A stretch of 12,107 nucleotides of DNA from Methanoculleus sp. UBA77 (GTDB lineage Archaea; Halobacteriota; Methanomicrobia; Methanomicrobiales; Methanoculleaceae): the NCBI GenBank assembly GCA_002499455.1, contig DALN01000026.1, positions 19,387-31,493 on the forward strand, given 5' to 3'. The notes under the pieces were generated by a model. The model was given only the letters and a program-made list of their open reading frames with translations. It was not told the origin of the DNA and did not search any database. The translations under genes and the position numbers were made by a program. Below are positions 5,215 through 11,952 of the stretch, in pieces (the first letter of the stretch is position 1; every line of letters begins with the position of its first letter).

Positions 5215-6375
5215 GTGAGGGATTTCGTCTCGGCCCGGGCCCGCGCCATACCCCCGTCGGGTATCCGGAGGTTCTTCGATATCGCCCAGACCATGGAGGA
5301 CGTCATATCCCTGGGTGTCGGCGAACCGGACTTCGTGACCCCCTGGTGCGTCTGCGAGGCATCCATCTACTCCATCGAGCAGGGGTCGACCGCCTACACC
5401 TCGAATAAGGGAACGCCCCAGCTCCGCGGAGCCATCAGCCGCTACCTCGATGCCGGGTTCGGCACCCGCTACAGCCCCGAGGACGAGATCATCGTCACCT
5501 GCGGTGTCTCGGAAGCGGCCGACATCGCCATCAGGGCCGTCACGGACCCGGGCGACGAGATCCTGGTCGCGGAGCCCTGCTACGTCTCCTACACCCCCTG
5601 CGTCTCGCTCGCCGGCGGCGTCCCGGTCACCGTCCCCTGCCGGGCGGAGGACGAGTTCCGGCTGACGCCCGACGCACTCGCAGAGCGCATCACCCCGAAG
5701 ACGAAGGCCCTGATCGCAAACTTCCCGAACAACCCGACCGGCGGGGTGATGCAGGAGGCCGACTGGCGCGGCATCGCCGACATCCTGGTCGACCACGACC
5801 TCCTGCTCATCAGCGACGAGGTGTACGGGGAGCTCACCTACGACGGCAGCCACTTCTCGCCGGCGAAACTCCCGGAACTCTTCGAGCGGACGATCACCTT
5901 GAACGGCTTCTCGAAGGCCTTCGCCATGACCGGGTGGCGGATCGGCTACCTCTGCGCTCCGGCCGAGATCACCGCGGCGGCCTTGAAGATCCACCAGTAC
6001 GTGGCGCTCTGCGCCCCGGTCATGGGCCAGATCGCGGCCTACGAGGCCCTCCGGAACGGGGAGGCCGAGAAAGACGCCATGGTCCGGGAGTACCGCCTCC
6101 GGCGGAACCTCTTTGTGGACGGGCTGAACAAACTCGGTCTTGCCTGCCACCTCCCGAAGGGCGCGTTCTACGCCTTCCCGTCGGTGGAGAGCACCGGCAT
6201 GACCGACGTCGAGTTTGCCGAGACACTCCTCCGGGAGCAGCATGTGGCGGTCGTCCCCGGAAGCGTCCTCGGCCCCTCCGGCGCCGGGCACGTCCGGTGC
6301 GCGTACGCGGTCTCGCGCGACAATCTCAAGGAAGCTCTCTCCCGTATGGGGACCTTCCTCGAGTCGCTGAAATAA
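5215..6375 (+). CDS. PLP-dependent class I/II aminotransferase (aspartate/aromatic type)
   Basis: Fold-type I aminotransferase moving an amino group between an amino acid and a 2-oxo acid, 386 residues from GTG 5215. PLP-binding landmarks are all present: NNPTGG (Asn 173), ISDEVYGEL (Asp 201, Tyr 204), the Schiff-base lysine in NGFSKAFAMTGWRIGY (Lys 234, with Arg 242), and the carboxylate-binding Arg 361 in HVRCAYAVS. The N-terminal IPPSGIRRFFD and LGVGEPDF motifs match the archaeal aspartate/aromatic aminotransferase group. The substrate cannot be fixed from sequence. It starts 10 nt after the Lrp-like gene and is probably co-transcribed and co-regulated with it. It needs PLP, which pdxST further along the window would make. 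Confidence 0.9.
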   Translation: MRDFVSARARAIPPSGIRRFFDIAQTMEDVISLGVGEPDFVTPWCVCEASIYSIEQGSTAYTSNKGTPQLRGAISRYLDAGFGTRYSPEDEIIVTCGVSEAADIAIRAVTDPGDEILVAEPCYVSYTPCVSLAGGVPVTVPCRAEDEFRLTPDALAERITPKTKALIANFPNNPTGGVMQEADWRGIADILVDHDLLLISDEVYGELTYDGSHFSPAKLPELFERTITLNGFSKAFAMTGWRIGYLCAPAEITAAALKIHQYVALCAPVMGQIAAYEALRNGEAEKDAMVREYRLRRNLFVDGLNKLGLACHLPKGAFYAFPSVESTGMTDVEFAETLLREQHVAVVPGSVLGPSGAGHVRCAYAVSRDNLKEALSRMGTFLESLK

Positions 6376-6483
6376 AGGGACCTCTGCGCTCCGTCACGGA
6401 TCAAAATCAAAACCTTTTTGAACCCTTTCCCTGCATATGCGGCCGCCAGTCCGGTGTCCGACAGCAGAACGACGGTCGGAGAA

Positions 6484-6503
6484 CCCCTTTATTTCCACTG
6501 GAG
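6484..6503 (-). promoter_or_regulatory. Origin recognition box 4 (ORB)
   Basis: On the - strand the sequence is CTCCAGTGGAAATAAAGGGG followed by TTC. It differs from ORB 5 by one base in 20 and shares its GAAATAAAGGGG core, whereas ORBs 1-3 have GAAAC. It is inverted relative to ORB 5, with its G-rich end pointing left toward the aminotransferase gene. Confidence 0.88.
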
Positions 6504-6700
6504 ATGTGGATTTATTCCGGGTTTCCTGACGGCCGCGATCCCGTCGATCCGGCACCCCGAATATGCATTCCATCCATCGAAATCCAGACGGATCGCCGGG
6601 TTCGCATCTGCGCTCCGGTTGAATGATCCTTCACTGGTTGATGACGCCCCTCCGGGGAAAAAACTCAATGTGGTGGTCCGGAATCTCTATGAGATGAAGT

Positions 6701-6720
6701 TTCCAGTGGAAATAAAGGGG
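6701..6720 (+). promoter_or_regulatory. Origin recognition box 5 (ORB)
   Basis: The sequence TTCCAGTGGAAATAAAGGGG, followed by TTC, has a perfect TTCCA-G-TGGAA dyad and a full G-string. It pairs with ORB 4 as an inverted repeat about 200 bp apart, G-rich ends outward, the same geometry as ORB 1 against ORBs 2 and 3. Confidence 0.9.
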
Positions 6721-6721
6721 T

Positions 6722-6748
6722 TCAGATCCCGACGGTAACCGGATCTGA
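6722..6748. repeat. Inverted repeat abutting ORB 5
   Basis: Arms TCAGATCC (6722-6729) and GGATCTGA (6741-6748) pair perfectly over 8 bp around an 11-nt loop that itself contains the palindrome GGTAACC. It starts inside the TTC tail of ORB 5, so it could extend the initiator site or be a binding site for another protein. Confidence 0.55.
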
Positions 6749-6770
6749 GATCGTCCCCGGCCGCGAAGAT

Positions 6771-6777
6771 TGATATA
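6771..6777 (+). promoter_or_regulatory. TATA-like element of a possible small RNA
   Basis: TGATATA, in GATTGATATACG, would place a transcription start near 6800. A hairpin and T-run ending at 6903 follow about 100 nt later. This is a weak call based on resemblance and spacing. Confidence 0.35.
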
Positions 6778-6799
6778 CGATGGTGTTTCGGCGCTCAGG

Positions 6800-6903
6800 G
6801 CGCTAAATCTGCGCATACTCGAATAAGTCGGAAGATCCTCTCGTGACTCTGCCGACGGGCAGGCCGCCGGACCCGGCTCGAACGACCCTCTTGGGGTCTT
6901 TTT
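6800..6903 (+). ncRNA. Candidate small non-coding RNA, unknown family
   Basis: A TATA-like element (6771-6777) and a hairpin with T-run (6884-6903) bracket about 100 nt that contain no gene. The inner part has another perfect hairpin, CTGCC-GACG-GGCAG (6848-6861), and a possible GCCG/CGGC pairing after it. It does not match a tRNA, C/D-box RNA, RNase P or SRP RNA as far as I can tell. The 5' end is a guess from the TATA position. The alternative is a structured leader or terminator upstream of purA. Confidence 0.3.
6884..6903 (+). terminator. Hairpin with T-run upstream of purA
   Basis: GACCC (6884-6888) and GGGTC (6894-6898) form a 5-bp stem around TCTTG, followed immediately by TTTTT (6899-6903). 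This is the form of an intrinsic terminator. T-runs alone end transcription in archaea, so the call is plausible on the + strand. It insulates purA from upstream transcription or ends a small RNA. Confidence 0.55.
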
Positions 6904-6998
6904 GAGGGCGCACAGCGGCCTTGGGCGCGCATAAAGAGTGGTCCGGAGGCGTGCTGCCTATAAACGGCAGACCGTTTCTCCGGTGTTGCATTGTAACG

Positions 6999-7004
6999 TT
7001 TATC
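6999..7004 (+). promoter_or_regulatory. Possible TATA element for purA
   Basis: TTTATC, in AACGTTTATCAGTATG, lies about 35-39 nt before the purA ATG, predicting transcription from near 7027 and a leader of about 10 nt. That fits the absence of a clear ribosome binding site ahead of purA. Confidence 0.4.
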
Positions 7005-7037
7005 AGTATGTATCGCTCCATCCTACTTGATAGAACA

Positions 7038-8048
7038 ATGAGTTGTACTATTATCGTCGGCGGGTTCTTTGGTGACGAGGGAAAAGGAAAGATCGTGGCG
7101 CATGTCGCCCATCAGGACAGGCCATCCATCATCTCTCGCGGCGGCGTCGGCCCGAACGCCGGGCACACCGTCCGCATCGGGGAGAAAGAATACGGTGTCA
7201 GGATGGTCCCCTCGGGGTTCGTCTATCCGGAAGCCGCCCTCATGGTCGGGAGCGGCGTGCTCGTCGACCCGCGTGTCTTCCTGCGGGAAGTCGACCTGCT
7301 CGGGGTCAGGGGCAGGATATTCGTCGACGGGCGGTGCGGCATCATTGAAGAAGAGCATATTGCCAGGGATAAGGGGAGCGAGCATCTCAGCAAGAAGATC
7401 GGGAGCACCGGGACCGGGTGCGGGCCGGCCAACTCCGACCGCGTCCTCCGGACTTCCCGGCAGGCAAAAGACGTCCCGGAACTTGCGGAGTATATCACCG
7501 ACGTCGCCGAGGACGTCAACCGCGCTATCGACAACGACGAGGTGGTCCTCCTCGAGGGAACCCAGGGCTTCGGGATCTCCCTCTACTTCGGGACCTACCC
7601 GTTCGTGACGAGCAAGGACACCTCCGCCTCGCAGATCGCTGCGGACAACGGCGTCGGCCCGACCCGGATCGACGACGTCATCGTCGTCTTCAAGGCCTAC
7701 CCGACCCGTGTCGGGGAGGGTCCCTTCTCCACCGAGATGACGATGGAGCGGTCACACGAACTCGGTATCGAGGAGTTCGGGACCGTCACCCACCGCCAGC
7801 GCCGCATCGGCACCTGGGACGGGAAGATGGCCCGCTACTCGGCGATGATCAACGGCTGCACGCAGGCGGCGATCACCGGGATCGACCGGGTCGACCCGGC
7901 CTGCTTCGGCGCGACGGACTACGGCCAGCTGAGCAAGAAGGCGAAGGATTTCATCGCCCAGGCCGAGAAGGACATCGGCAGGCCCGTCACCCTGATCTCG
8001 ACCGGTCCCGAGATGTCCCAGATCATCGACCTGCGGGGAGAATTATGA
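7038..8048 (+). CDS. purA: Adenylosuccinate synthetase
   Basis: Catalyses GTP-dependent joining of IMP and aspartate to give adenylosuccinate, the first committed step to AMP. The 336-residue product is the short archaeal form, about 90 residues less than bacterial PurA. GFFGDEGKGKI (9-19) is the P-loop with catalytic Asp 13, and GPNAGHTV (38-45) carries catalytic His 43. GSTGTGCGPA and the VTHRQRRIGTWD segment fit the nucleotide-binding loops, the latter replacing the Arg-rich loop of bacterial forms. ATG 7038 is chosen because the conserved strand starts at its second residue; ATG 7008 is in frame but adds an unconserved tail. It heads a dense cluster, and its TGA overlaps the ATG of trm112 (ATGA). 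Confidence 0.96.
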   Translation: MSCTIIVGGFFGDEGKGKIVAHVAHQDRPSIISRGGVGPNAGHTVRIGEKEYGVRMVPSGFVYPEAALMVGSGVLVDPRVFLREVDLLGVRGRIFVDGRCGIIEEEHIARDKGSEHLSKKIGSTGTGCGPANSDRVLRTSRQAKDVPELAEYITDVAEDVNRAIDNDEVVLLEGTQGFGISLYFGTYPFVTSKDTSASQIAADNGVGPTRIDDVIVVFKAYPTRVGEGPFSTEMTMERSHELGIEEFGTVTHRQRRIGTWDGKMARYSAMINGCTQAAITGIDRVDPACFGATDYGQLSKKAKDFIAQAEKDIGRPVTLISTGPEMSQIIDLRGEL

Positions 8049-8230
8049 GAAAGAACCTCATGGAGATCCTCTGCTGCCCGGTCTGCAAGGGTGACCTTAC
8101 CCTCACCGTCGCCGAGGAGAGCGGGGATGAGGTGCTGGAGGGTACCCTCCGGTGCGCCGCGTGCTGCGCCGATTACCCCATCAGCGAAGGCATCCCGAAT
8201 CTCCTCCCCCAGACCGCCTGTGAGGACTGA
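8045..8230 (+). CDS. trm112: Trm112-family methyltransferase activator (zinc-ribbon)
   Basis: Trm112 is a small partner that stabilises and activates several RNA and protein methyltransferases. The 61-residue product has the family's zinc knuckles: CPVC (Cys 11, Cys 14) near the start and RCAAC (Cys 37, Cys 40), followed by the signature YPISEGIPNLL. An extra cysteine precedes the first pair (Cys 10) and another follows the second (Cys 41). The ATG overlaps the purA stop by 4 nt, and GGGGAG (8035-8040) lies just upstream. The partner enzymes are not encoded in the window. Translational coupling to purA is likely; a functional link with purine synthesis is not implied. Confidence 0.88.
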   Translation: MRKNLMEILCCPVCKGDLTLTVAEESGDEVLEGTLRCAACCADYPISEGIPNLLPQTACED

Positions 8231-8238
8231 CCCGGTCG

Positions 8239-8769
8239 ATGTCGGAGATTCATCTCAACCGTCGGGGGATCAACGCCATCGAGGTCCCGCAGGAGGTAGA
8301 GGCAGCGGCGGGGAGCGATCTTGCTCTCAGGATCGTCAACCACGGCTCGCCGCTCCATATCACCCTCGCCTCCTCGAACTCCTCGCCCTTCACCGGCTTC
8401 TTCCACGAGAATCTCTACGTGGGCGAGAGCGAGGAGTTCCGTATCCCGATCCGGGAGGATGCCTATCCGGGGATCTTCAACGTGGAGGTCATCGCGGGGT
8501 ACGGTGCGAAGAAAGCGCAGTTCCGGGTCGTCGTCAGGGACCGGGCAGCAGCCCCTGAGCCTGAAGCTGCGGGGCCGGTCTCCGCCGTCCCGGCCCTCCC
8601 GGCAATAACGCTCCCGCAGCTGCCCCCCGTCGCCGTCCTCGCCCCCGTCGCCGCCGGCCTGGTCCTCTACGGCCTCTGGCTCGCGTTGAGGATCGATATC
8701 CTGAACGCCGCTGCATTTGCGGCGCTGCTCATCGGGGTTCTTCTCACATGGCTGCGGCAGCGGTCGTAG
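8239..8769 (+). CDS. Membrane-anchored protein resembling DUF7524
   Basis: Unknown function. The 176-residue protein starts HLNRRGINAIEVP and has LRIVNHGSPLHITL, which I recall from archaeal DUF7524 proteins; the family call is from memory. Residues 1-100 look like an all-beta domain (repeated short hydrophobic strands, ending FNVEVIAGYGAKKAQFRVVV). A Pro/Ala-rich linker covers about 103-130, and two hydrophobic segments follow (about 131-151 and 153-172), making a two-helix membrane anchor. There is no signal peptide, so the side of the membrane on which the beta domain lies is unclear. It starts 8 nt after trm112 and overlaps cbiB by 22 nt, suggesting coupled translation with that membrane enzyme. 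Confidence 0.75.
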   Translation: MSEIHLNRRGINAIEVPQEVEAAAGSDLALRIVNHGSPLHITLASSNSSPFTGFFHENLYVGESEEFRIPIREDAYPGIFNVEVIAGYGAKKAQFRVVVRDRAAAPEPEAAGPVSAVPALPAITLPQLPPVAVLAPVAAGLVLYGLWLALRIDILNAAAFAALLIGVLLTWLRQRS

Positions 8770-9668
8770 TCGCCGCGTCGCTGCTGGTGGACCGCCTGAT
8801 CGGGGACCCCCACTCCCGGTACCACCCGGTGGCGGTCCTCGGCCGGTTCATCGGGTGGTGGGGGGTCCCGGCCCGCTACCCGCCCGGCATCCAGCGGGCG
8901 GCCGGGGTTGCGGGAACCCTTCTGACCGTGATCCTCTTCGCGGCCCCGTTTGCGCTCGTCCAGTCTGCGGCCCCCTGGTACCTCTACCTCATCCTCGCGC
9001 CCTTCCTCCTCAAGACCTGCCTGGCCTGGCGGGCGCTCGAGGAGCACGTCGCCGCCGTGGTCCGGGCGCTTGAGGCCGAGAGCATCGATGCGGGCCGCTC
9101 GACGGTCGGGATGATGGTGAGCCGGGATACGGCGCACCTCGATGCCGGGCACATTCTCTCGGCCGCCTACGAGTCGATGGCCGAGAACCTCGTCGACAGC
9201 ATCATCTCCCCGCTCTTCTACTTCGGGCTCTTCGGCCTTGCCGGGGCCGCTGCCTTCCGGGCGGTCAATACTATGGACGCGATGCTCGGCTACCGGGACG
9301 AGCGGCTCCGGCTCGGGTGGTTCCCGGCCCGCGCTGATGATGTCTTAAACTTCATACCGGCCCGGATCACCGGCCTTATCCTGCTCGCCTACTTTGCGGC
9401 GCAGGGGCGGTTCGGACCGGCCTGGGCGGCGCTCCGGCGGGATAGAAAGAAACGCCCCGGGTTCAACGGGGGGATACCGATGGCCGTCATCGCCGGCGGG
9501 GTCGGAATACGGCTCGAGAAGCCCGGCGTCTACACCATCGGGGACCCTGAACGGACCCTCGCGGAGGGGGGCGCCGGGATCGTCAGAGCGGTCCGGGCGG
9601 CGACGGTCATCTTTGCGATCGTTGAGATCGCCGCACTATTTTTATTGGGGTCCATGAGCTATAGTTAG
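8748..9668 (+). CDS. cbiB: Adenosylcobinamide-phosphate synthase (CbiB/CobD family)
   Basis: Integral membrane enzyme attaching aminopropanol or its phosphate to adenosylcobyric acid in cobamide synthesis, needed for the corrinoid of methyl-H4MPT:CoM methyltransferase. The 306-residue length is normal. Motifs are DRLIGDPHSRYHP (15-27), SRDTAHLD (125-132), ESMAENLVDSIISPLFY (142-158), the block NTMDAMLGYRDERLRLGWFP (174-193) followed by ARADDVLNF, and FNGGIPMAVIAGGVGIRLE near 239-257. Hydrophobic segments lie at about 52-73, 77-91, 150-171, 205-218 and 284-301. Archaeal naming varies between CbiB and CobD. ATG 8748 lies inside the previous gene, and the stop TAG is part of the TAGGAG ribosome site of pdxS. 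Confidence 0.93.
   Translation: MAAAAVVVAASLLVDRLIGDPHSRYHPVAVLGRFIGWWGVPARYPPGIQRAAGVAGTLLTVILFAAPFALVQSAAPWYLYLILAPFLLKTCLAWRALEEHVAAVVRALEAESIDAGRSTVGMMVSRDTAHLDAGHILSAAYESMAENLVDSIISPLFYFGLFGLAGAAAFRAVNTMDAMLGYRDERLRLGWFPARADDVLNFIPARITGLILLAYFAAQGRFGPAWAALRRDRKKRPGFNGGIPMAVIAGGVGIRLEKPGVYTIGDPERTLAEGGAGIVRAVRAATVIFAIVEIAALFLLGSMSYS
9639..9647 (+). promoter_or_regulatory. Possible internal TATA element for pdxST
   Basis: TTTTTATTG near the end of cbiB would start transcription around 9668, just ahead of the pdxS ribosome site TAGGAG (9666-9671). It could give pdxST its own promoter in addition to read-through from the cluster. Confidence 0.35.
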
Positions 9669-9673
9669 GAGTA

Positions 9674-10570
9674 ATGAAACTCGAGGAACTGAGATTTGGC
9701 ACCGAGCTGATCAAGCGCGGCTTTGCGTCGATGCAGAAGGGCGGCGTCATCATGGACGTGGTCAACGCAGAGCAGGCGCAGCTTGCCGAGGAGGCCGGTG
9801 CTGTCGCCGTCATGGCGCTTGAGAGAGTCCCTGCCGATATCAGAGCGGCCGGGGGCGTGGCCCGCATGGCCGACCCGCAGAAGATCGTCGAGATCATCGA
9901 TGCGGTCTCCATCCCGGTGATGGGGAAGGCCCGGATCGGCCACTTCGTCGAGGCGCAGATCCTGGAAGCCCTCGGCGTGGACATGGTCGACGAGAGCGAG
10001 GTGCTGACCCCGGCGGACGAGCAGTTCCATATCGATAAGACCCGGTTCTCAGTCCCGTTCGTCTGCGGCGCACGGAACCTCGGGGAAGCCCTGCGCCGGG
10101 TGAACGAGGGAGCGGCGATGATCCGGACGAAGGGCGAGGCCGGGACCGGCAACGTCGTCGAGGCCGTCCGCCACATGCGGGCGATCATGGGCGAGATCCG
10201 GAGCCTGAAGGGCCTCTCCAGCCAGGAGCTCGTCGACCGGGCCCGCGATATCGAGGCACCGGCGGAGCTCGTCATCGAGTGCGCGAACCTCGGCCGGCTC
10301 CCCGTCGTGAACTTCTCCGCGGGCGGGATAGCGACCCCCGCCGACGCTGCGCTGATGATGCAGCTCGGCGCCGACGGCGTCTTTGTGGGGTCGGGGATCT
10401 TCAAGTCCTCAAACCCCGAGGCGACCGCCCGGGCGATCGTCGAGGCCGTGAACCACTACGACGACGCAAAGGTCATCGCCGAGGTGAGCAGGGGCCTTGG
10501 GGATGCGATGAAAGGCCTCGACATCCACATGCTCCGGGCAGAAGAGGTGTTGCAGACCCGTGGGCGTTAA
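9674..10570 (+). CDS. pdxS: Pyridoxal 5'-phosphate synthase, lyase subunit PdxS
   Basis: Makes PLP directly from ribose 5-phosphate, glyceraldehyde 3-phosphate and ammonia delivered by PdxT; the enzyme forms a cytosolic dodecamer. The 298-residue (beta/alpha)8 protein has GGVIMDVVNAEQAQ with Asp 28, MGKARIGH with the sugar-binding Lys 85, and RTKGEAGTGN with the second catalytic Lys 153. The phosphate-binding loop NFSAGGIATPADAALMMQLG and GVFVGSGIFKSSNP close the barrel. The family is among the most conserved known and this copy shows no missing key residue. Its ribosome site TAGGAG overlaps the cbiB stop, and its own last 11 nt overlap pdxT. Confidence 0.98.
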   Translation: MKLEELRFGTELIKRGFASMQKGGVIMDVVNAEQAQLAEEAGAVAVMALERVPADIRAAGGVARMADPQKIVEIIDAVSIPVMGKARIGHFVEAQILEALGVDMVDESEVLTPADEQFHIDKTRFSVPFVCGARNLGEALRRVNEGAAMIRTKGEAGTGNVVEAVRHMRAIMGEIRSLKGLSSQELVDRARDIEAPAELVIECANLGRLPVVNFSAGGIATPADAALMMQLGADGVFVGSGIFKSSNPEATARAIVEAVNHYDDAKVIAEVSRGLGDAMKGLDIHMLRAEEVLQTRGR

Positions 10571-11138
10571 GGTCGGTGTTCTCGCGCTCCAGGGCGACGT
10601 TGCCGAGCATATCACGGCGTTCCGCGAGGCGCTTGCCGACCGGCCGGGGTCATCGGTCATCCCGGTCCGGAAGGTGGCGGATCTTGTGGACCTCGACGCC
10701 CTCGCGATTCCGGGCGGGGAGTCGACGACGATCTCCCGGCTGATGGGAAAGAACGGGCTCTATGATCCGATAGCGGAGTTCGAGGGCGGGATCTTCGCCA
10801 CCTGCGCCGGGATGGTCCTCATCGCGGACCGGGTGGACGACCCCCGGGTCCGGCCCCTCGCCCGCATCCCGATGCACGTCGACCGGAACGCCTTCGGGCG
10901 GCAGGTCGACTCCCGCGAGGCGATGCTCGAGGTCGCGGGGCTTGCGGAACCCTTCCGGGCGATCTTCATCCGGGCCCCGGTGGCGACTGACGTCGGCCCC
11001 GGCGTCGAGGTGCTCGCCCGGATACCGGAGGGGATTGTGGCGGTCAGGAGCGGCCGGCACATGGCGTTCGCCTTCCACCCGGAGCTCGGCGGGGATCTCC
11101 GCCTGCACCGGATCTTTCTTGACGGGCTCGGGGTATAG
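10560..11138 (+). CDS. pdxT: Pyridoxal 5'-phosphate synthase, glutaminase subunit PdxT
   Basis: Class I-like glutaminase that releases ammonia from glutamine and channels it to PdxS. The 192-residue protein has GVLALQGDVAEH at 6-17, the oxyanion/substrate loop GGESTTISRL at 52-61, the nucleophile Cys 82 in FATCAGMVLI, and the His 173/Glu 175 pair in AFHPEL, so the triad is complete. The GTG start at 10560 overlaps the end of pdxS by 11 nt. A purine-rich GAAGAGGTG lies about 12 nt upstream, a loose spacing suggesting translation coupled to pdxS. A pyrimidine-rich stretch (11151-11164) follows the stop and may end the cluster transcript. Confidence 0.97.
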   Translation: MGVKVGVLALQGDVAEHITAFREALADRPGSSVIPVRKVADLVDLDALAIPGGESTTISRLMGKNGLYDPIAEFEGGIFATCAGMVLIADRVDDPRVRPLARIPMHVDRNAFGRQVDSREAMLEVAGLAEPFRAIFIRAPVATDVGPGVEVLARIPEGIVAVRSGRHMAFAFHPELGGDLRLHRIFLDGLGV

Positions 11139-11212
11139 GCCCCGGCCCCACTCTTCTCCATTACCTTAAAACGCGAGTATTCATACACCGGTAACGCCAA
11201 CCTTTTCTCGAG

Positions 11213-11356
11213 ATGACCATGACAGGCGAGAACGACAGAGACGACGAAGGATGCTGTTTCGGTTCGAAGATGAAGAAGCGCTCCTGCGGCTGCGGTTGCG
11301 GTTCGAGGGGCGCCGCGGAGGCGAAGAAGGAAGGGTCCGGGCCGGAAGAGGCCTGA
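11213..11356 (+). CDS. Tiny Cys-rich protein, unknown function
   Basis: I do not recognise this 47-residue product. An acidic start (GENDRDDEG) leads to CC at 14-15, then a basic KKR patch and CGCGCGS (Cys 25, 27, 29), ending in a charged Lys/Glu tail. Five cysteines in 16 residues suggest metal binding or thiol chemistry; there is no signal peptide or membrane segment. ATG 11213 is used; ATG 11219 is also in frame, and GAGATGA just before it could serve as a ribosome site. A TATA-like CTTAAAA at about 11165-11171 would start transcription near 11195. It stands alone between pdxT and a second Cys-rich gene on the same strand. Being so short, it could be spurious, but the cysteine pattern and the upstream TATA-like signal favour a real gene. 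Confidence 0.6.
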   Translation: MTMTGENDRDDEGCCFGSKMKKRSCGCGCGSRGAAEAKKEGSGPEEA

Positions 11357-11571
11357 TCCTCTAATAGAACCCGATCTCTCGCTCTGGAGCAGTCCGGGCC
11401 TCGATTCTTTATCCGGGTGTGCCGGAGCGCACAAACCCCGGTTCTGCCTCCGGTCGATGCCGTGGTCCTTGCCGGGTTTTTCCGTCAGACCTGCTCCCGG
11501 CGGGCCATGCAGCGCGTCTACCGGGGAGGCGACAGGAAGATGTTCTGTCGACGTCAATGGAGAAGTACACC

Positions 11572-11952
11572 ATGAAGAGGGAACTCGTCATCGAATGGAA
11601 GCACGCTGCAAGAGATGCTGACAACGTCTTTGAGACCTGCAAAGAGACCGGGATGCCGCTCGAGGCTGTTCTCGACGAGATCCGCATGCTCCTCGAGATG
11701 GAGGGCGTCGCCGTCCGGGTGGTCGAGACGGTCGCGGAGTTGGACAGCCTCCTCTTCAACGGGGTTCCGGTAGAAGAGCTTCTGGAAGGAGTCGAGGTGA
11801 CCGCCACGTCCTGTGCCGCCTGTTCCACCTGCAGCGAGGAGTGCGGGGAAGGGGCGGAGTGCCGGACGCTCCGTTACAGCGGCGAGGCGTACGAGAATAT
11901 ACCGCCCGAGCTGATCGGGCGGGCAGCGGCAAAAGCGCTCGAGACGGAGTGA
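11572..11952 (+). CDS. DUF2703-like Cys-rich protein
   Basis: Function unknown. The 126-residue protein begins MKRELVIEWKHA and contains FNGVPVEELLEG and YENIPPELIGRAAAKAL, a pattern I recall from DUF2703 proteins (small, probably thioredoxin-like or metal-binding). Those usually have a TCxRC pair after the first strand; here only Cys 23 remains (FETCKETG). A Cys cluster follows at 81, 84, 87, 91 and 97 in SCAACSTCSEECGEGAECRT. ATG 11572 is preferred because the conserved strand starts there and GGAG lies at 11559-11562; ATG 11557 adds five residues without a ribosome site. The Cys-rich small gene upstream suggests a shared metal or redox role, but that is inference. The 215 nt between the two genes hold no visible gene; a TATA-like TTTATC occurs near 11408. 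Confidence 0.8.
   Translation: MKRELVIEWKHAARDADNVFETCKETGMPLEAVLDEIRMLLEMEGVAVRVVETVAELDSLLFNGVPVEELLEGVEVTATSCAACSTCSEECGEGAECRTLRYSGEAYENIPPELIGRAAAKALETE

Larger units (their letters stand above)
6376..7037. other. Gene-poor region with two ORBs and a possible small RNA
   Basis: No convincing protein gene lies in these 662 bases. In order they hold a T-rich stretch after the aminotransferase (6404-6418), ORB 4 on the - strand, ORB 5 on the + strand with an adjoining dyad, a TATA-like element at 6771-6777, a hairpin-plus-T-run terminator at 6884-6903, and a TATA-like element ahead of purA. It may be a second arm of the origin or a separate initiator-binding locus. Confidence 0.7.

Noticed and set aside
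5128..6291. Open frame of 387 codons on the - strand, antisense to the aminotransferase
   Set aside because: It mirrors a well-supported gene with all PLP motifs; the composition is Arg/Gly/Asp-rich with no recognisable domain, as expected for antisense frames in GC-rich DNA.
6418..6738. Open frame of 106 codons spanning ORBs 4 and 5
   Set aside because: It is made largely of ORB and dyad sequence, has no ribosome site, and shows no domain.
6848..6890. tRNA-like segment containing GGCTCGAAC
   Set aside because: No matching acceptor, D or anticodon arms could be folded around it, and the T-stem does not close.
11419..11571. Longer N-terminus for the DUF2703-like gene
   Set aside because: The frame is open, but the added residues are Arg/Pro-rich, lack a ribosome site, and precede the conserved first strand.
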